Shown here: positions 61,049-64,000 of the stretch, piece by piece
Layout of the letters: each line of letters opens with the position of its first letter
Numbering within the stretch: position 1 is the first letter of the stretch
From: Bacillus sp. T3
GTDB lineage: Bacteria; Bacillota; Bacilli; Bacillales; Cytobacillaceae
NCBI RefSeq assembly: GCF_033449965.1
Contig: NZ_CP137761.1
Span: 1,426,001 to 1,490,000 of the forward strand
Length of the DNA stretch: 64,000 bases
Reading direction: 5' to 3'
The notes under the pieces: generated by a model
The model's database searches: none
Told to the model about the DNA's origin: nothing
Seen by the model: only the letters and a program-made list of their open reading frames with translations
Program-made: the position numbers and the translations under genes

Positions 61049-62335
61049 ATGAAGGAAATGTACCCAAAGAATGGCAGAGTGATTTTGCATGTTGATATGA
61101 ATAGCTTCTATGCTTCCGTTGAAATGGCACTTGACCCCTCATTAAAAGGAAAACCACTCGCGATCGCTGGAAATGTAGAAGAAAGACGAGGAATCATTGT
61201 TACTTGTAGCTATGAAGCACGCAAATTTGGTGTGAAAACAACGATGCCCTTGTGGGAAGCAAAGAAGCTTTGTCCACAGCTGATTGTCAGAAAACCGAAT
61301 TTTGATCGCTATCGTGCAGCCTCGACGAAAATGTTTGAGCTTCTTCGCAGTTATTCTGAATTAGTGGAACCTGTTTCAATTGATGAAGGGTACATGGATA
61401 TTACAGATTGCTATGAGCTTGGCTCTCCCATCCAAATTGCTGAATCCATTCAACAGACTTTGTTAAATGATCACGATTTGCCATGTAGCATCGGGATCGC
61501 ACCCAATAAATTTTTAGCAAAAATGGCCTCAGACATGAAAAAACCATTAGGAATTACCGTGTTGCGCAAGCGCGATATTCCTACTGTCCTCTGGCCAATG
61601 CCAGTCGGGGAAATGCATGGTGTTGGTAAAAAAACAGCAGAAAAACTGGCCCCATTCAATATTCTTTCCATTGGCGATTTAGCGAAAGGCAATGAAATTC
61701 AATTAAAAGCCCTACTCGGAATCAACGGGGTTCGGCTAAAAAATCGCGCAAATGGAATCGACAATCGCCCTGTCGATCCAGAGTCTGTTTATGATTTTAA
61801 AAGCATCGGAAATTCAACAACGCTCTCAAAGGATGTTACAAATCAGCATCAGCTTCTACAAGTTCTTGAAGGCTTAGTTAGTAAAGTTGCACAGCGGCTA
61901 AAAAACAAAAAAGTGCTTGCGCAAACGATTGGCGTAACCATTCGCTATAAAGATCGAAAAACGATTACACGCAGTCGAAAACTAATCAATCCAATAAGAT
62001 CCGTTGAGGAAATTTTTGAGGAAGCAAAAGGCTTATTTTTAAAAAATTGGAACGGCGAAGGTATTCGATTACTTGGTGTAACAGGAACGGATTTACAGGA
62101 GCAGGAGGATGCAGTTAAACAGCTTGACCTGTTTTCGTACGAAAATGACGCAAAAAAGGCGCCATTGTATGAAACGATGGAAAAGTTACGTGAGAAATTT
62201 GGCAAGCATATCATTGAAAAAGCTGTCGATGTCGCATCGGAGCAGCCGAACACGACCACAATTGGGACAGATACTAGCTTTAATAAAGATTTCTTGTTAC
62301 AAGCTGAAAAACAGAAGAAGAACAAAAAAGAGTGA
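61049..62335 (+). CDS. dinB: DNA polymerase IV (Y family)
   Basis: A 428-residue translesion polymerase, YqjH in B. subtilis. Motifs: ILHVDMNSFYASVEMA (metal-binding Asp), SYEARKFGVKTTMPLWEA, EPVSIDEGYMDIT (catalytic Asp-Glu), SIGIAPNKFLAKMASD and a helix-hairpin-helix around GVGKKTAEKL. The C-terminal QLDLFSY matches the sliding clamp-binding motif. Start ATG 61049 has GAGAGGTG; the frame runs back to 60974 without a site. Family SIDEAY reads SIDEGY here. Confidence 0.93.
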   Translation: MKEMYPKNGRVILHVDMNSFYASVEMALDPSLKGKPLAIAGNVEERRGIIVTCSYEARKFGVKTTMPLWEAKKLCPQLIVRKPNFDRYRAASTKMFELLRSYSELVEPVSIDEGYMDITDCYELGSPIQIAESIQQTLLNDHDLPCSIGIAPNKFLAKMASDMKKPLGITVLRKRDIPTVLWPMPVGEMHGVGKKTAEKLAPFNILSIGDLAKGNEIQLKALLGINGVRLKNRANGIDNRPVDPESVYDFKSIGNSTTLSKDVTNQHQLLQVLEGLVSKVAQRLKNKKVLAQTIGVTIRYKDRKTITRSRKLINPIRSVEEIFEEAKGLFLKNWNGEGIRLLGVTGTDLQEQEDAVKQLDLFSYENDAKKAPLYETMEKLREKFGKHIIEKAVDVASEQPNTTTIGTDTSFNKDFLLQAEKQKKNKKE

Positions 62336-62464
62336 GAATAGGTGGTCAATAGTTTAGTCAAAATAAGAGTGAGAAGGTAAATAGTTGAATCTCCTGTCGA
62401 ATCTTGTTAAAGTATTAAAGGTAAATTTGTTTACGGAATATAGTGCTAGAAGGGACGTTAAATC

Positions 62465-63877
62465 ATGAGTACACAACAAATTGGCGTAATTGGTTTAGCT
62501 GTAATGGGCAAAAACCTTGCAATGAATATTGAAAGCAGAGGATACACGGTTTCTGTTTATAATCGTTCACGCGAAAAAACAGACGAAATGTTAAGTGAAA
62601 CGACAGGGAAAAACATTGTCGGTACATATACACTTGAAGAATTCGTAAACTCATTAGAAATACCTCGCAAAATTCTTTTAATGGTAAAAGCAGGGGCGGC
62701 TACTGATGCAACAATTGAACAGTTAAAGCCATTGCTAGACAAAGGTGATATCGTCATTGATGGTGGAAACACATTCTTTGTTGATACACAGCGTCGTAAT
62801 AAAGAATTAAGTGAACTAGGAATTCACTTTATTGGAACAGGGGTTTCTGGTGGTGAAGAAGGTGCTCTTCGCGGACCTTCAATCATGCCTGGTGGTCAAA
62901 AGGAAGCACACGCACTTGTTGCTCCAATCTTTGAAGCCATTTCTGCAAAAGTAAATGGTGAGCCTTGTACAACTTATATCGGTCCAGATGGTGCCGGACA
63001 TTACGTAAAAATGGTGCACAACGGTATTGAGTACGGCGATATGCAATTAATTTGCGAAGCGTACTTCTTAATGAAACACACATTAGGTTTGAGTGCTCAG
63101 GAGTTCCATGAGGTGTTCTCTGAGTGGAACAAAGGTGAGCTTGATAGCTACTTAATCGAGATTACCGCTGATATTTTCACAAAAATGGATGAAGAGACTG
63201 GTAAGCCACTAGTCGATCTTATCCTTGATACAGCAGGCCAAAAAGGTACAGGTAAATGGACGAGCCAAAGTGCTCTAGACTTAGGTGTGCCGCTTCCAAT
63301 CATCACGGAATCTGTATTTGCACGATTTATTTCGGCGATGAAGGATGAGCGCGTTGCAGCAAGCAAGCTATTAAATGGCCCAGAAGCAAAACCGTTTACT
63401 GGTGACAAAGCAGCCTTTATTGAAGCGGTTCGTAAAGCGTTATACATGAGTAAAATTGTGTCCTATGCTCAAGGCTTCGCACAAATGCGTGCTGCGTCAG
63501 AAGAGTACAACTGGGATCTTCAATACGGCGATATTGCGATGATTTTCCGCGGTGGCTGTATCATCCGTGCCCAATTCTTACAAAAAATTAAAGATGCTTA
63601 TGATCGCGACCCAGGCTTGAAAAATCTATTGCTTGATCCTTACTTCAAGGAGATTGTTGAGAGTTACCAAGCTGCTCTTCGTGAAATCATTGGCGTTTCT
63701 GTACAGAACGGTGTTCCGGTTCCATGTTTCTCTGCAGCATTGTCTTACTTCGACAGCTACAGATTAGAAACACTACCAGCGAATCTGCTTCAAGCACAAC
63801 GTGATTATTTCGGTGCTCACACATACCAACGCACTGATAAAGAAGGAATTTTCCATACTGAGTGGATGGAAAAATAA
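62465..63877 (+). CDS. gndA: NADP-dependent 6-phosphogluconate dehydrogenase
   Basis: A 470-residue enzyme oxidising 6-phosphogluconate to ribulose 5-phosphate in the pentose phosphate pathway, which provides NADPH. The dinucleotide motif is GLAVMGKNLAMNIESRGY with NRSREKT (phosphate contact); the active site is GVSGGEEGALRGPSIMPGG and GHYVKMVHNGIEYGDMQLI. It ends YQRTDKEGIFHTEWMEK. The ribosome binding site is AGAAGGGACG. Corresponds to yqjI of B. subtilis. Confidence 0.96.
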   Translation: MSTQQIGVIGLAVMGKNLAMNIESRGYTVSVYNRSREKTDEMLSETTGKNIVGTYTLEEFVNSLEIPRKILLMVKAGAATDATIEQLKPLLDKGDIVIDGGNTFFVDTQRRNKELSELGIHFIGTGVSGGEEGALRGPSIMPGGQKEAHALVAPIFEAISAKVNGEPCTTYIGPDGAGHYVKMVHNGIEYGDMQLICEAYFLMKHTLGLSAQEFHEVFSEWNKGELDSYLIEITADIFTKMDEETGKPLVDLILDTAGQKGTGKWTSQSALDLGVPLPIITESVFARFISAMKDERVAASKLLNGPEAKPFTGDKAAFIEAVRKALYMSKIVSYAQGFAQMRAASEEYNWDLQYGDIAMIFRGGCIIRAQFLQKIKDAYDRDPGLKNLLLDPYFKEIVESYQAALREIIGVSVQNGVPVPCFSAALSYFDSYRLETLPANLLQAQRDYFGAHTYQRTDKEGIFHTEWMEK

Positions 63878-63884
63878 AAATAAT

Positions 63885-63926
63885 AAAAGGCGATTTCATT
63901 TGTGAGAATGAAGTCGCCTTTTTTTG
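63885..63926 (+). terminator. Terminator of gndA
   Basis: AAAGGCGATTTCATT, loop TGTGAG, and AATGAAGTCGCCTTT with a long T run. Confidence 0.92.
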
Positions 63927-64000
63927 AAGACCGATTGATTGGTGCCCGACAACAGGAGAGAAAGCGAGAACGGTAAATCGGTAATCAATAGGCACGGAAT
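63927..64000. other. Window edge, nothing identified
   Basis: The final 74 bases show no supported feature. Confidence 0.5.

Overview
This window is a chromosomal segment of an endospore-forming Bacillaceae bacterium. It is low in G+C, has strong GGAGG-type ribosome binding sites, and carries spoIIIAA-AH, spoIVB, spo0A, splB, efp, accBC and bkd genes in nearly the order of the Bacillus subtilis yqh-yqi-yqj region. It is not B. subtilis. It has a cobalamin-dependent ribonucleotide reductase (nrdJ), a methylmalonyl-CoA mutase module and a System I (Ccm) cytochrome c maturation cluster. A Neobacillus-like environmental Bacillus is my inference.

Layout. 0-0.7 kb: 3' part of lipM. 0.9-4.8 kb: nrdJ behind two NrdR boxes, split by a group I intron (1870-3008) that encodes an HNH homing endonuclease. 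5.3-10.7 kb: splB, yqhO, yqhP (reverse), yqhR, yqhT, efp. 10.9-20.3 kb: an island absent from this position in B. subtilis, with a diheme cytochrome c and ccmE, ccmF, ccmH, a ccmI-like gene, ccmA, ccmB, ccmC, ccmD and a ccmG/resA-like gene, plus two unassigned membrane-anchored proteins. 20.4-25.6 kb: spoIIIAA-AH. 26-35.4 kb: accBC, yqhY, nusB, folD, xseAB, ispA, dxs, tlyA. 35.5-41.4 kb: argR, recN, spoIVB, spo0A, glpQ-like, yqzF. 41.5-49.3 kb: bkdR and a sigma-54 type bkd operon (buk, lpdV, bkdAA, bkdAB, bkdB) without ptb or bcd. 50.1-55.3 kb: mutA, mutB, meaB. 55.4-64 kb: brxB, yqjA, an L,D-transpeptidase, a Prli42-type miniprotein, mce, yqjD, yqjE, dinB, gndA.

How it fits together. Branched-chain keto acids (bkd) yield propionyl-CoA, which yqjD, mce and mutAB can convert to succinyl-CoA. 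NrdJ and MutAB both need adenosylcobalamin. The Ccm island would attach heme to the adjacent cytochrome, using a CcmE variant with Cys in place of the usual heme-binding His.

Quality warning. Between about 14 and 50.2 kb, at least eleven single-base indels break or fuse otherwise intact genes: ccmF, ccmB, spoIIIAA, spoIIIAD, spoIIIAF/AG, ispA, dxs twice, spoIVB, glpQ, bkdR, mutA. Several lie in homopolymers and two hit genes of isoprenoid synthesis, so sequencing or assembly error is the likeliest cause. Spans for those genes are the inferred repaired spans.

Most notable non-coding structure: the intron's P1 helix pairing over more than 800 nt, two intergenic arrays of degenerate 20-21 nt units, and two copies of a terminal-inverted-repeat hairpin element.
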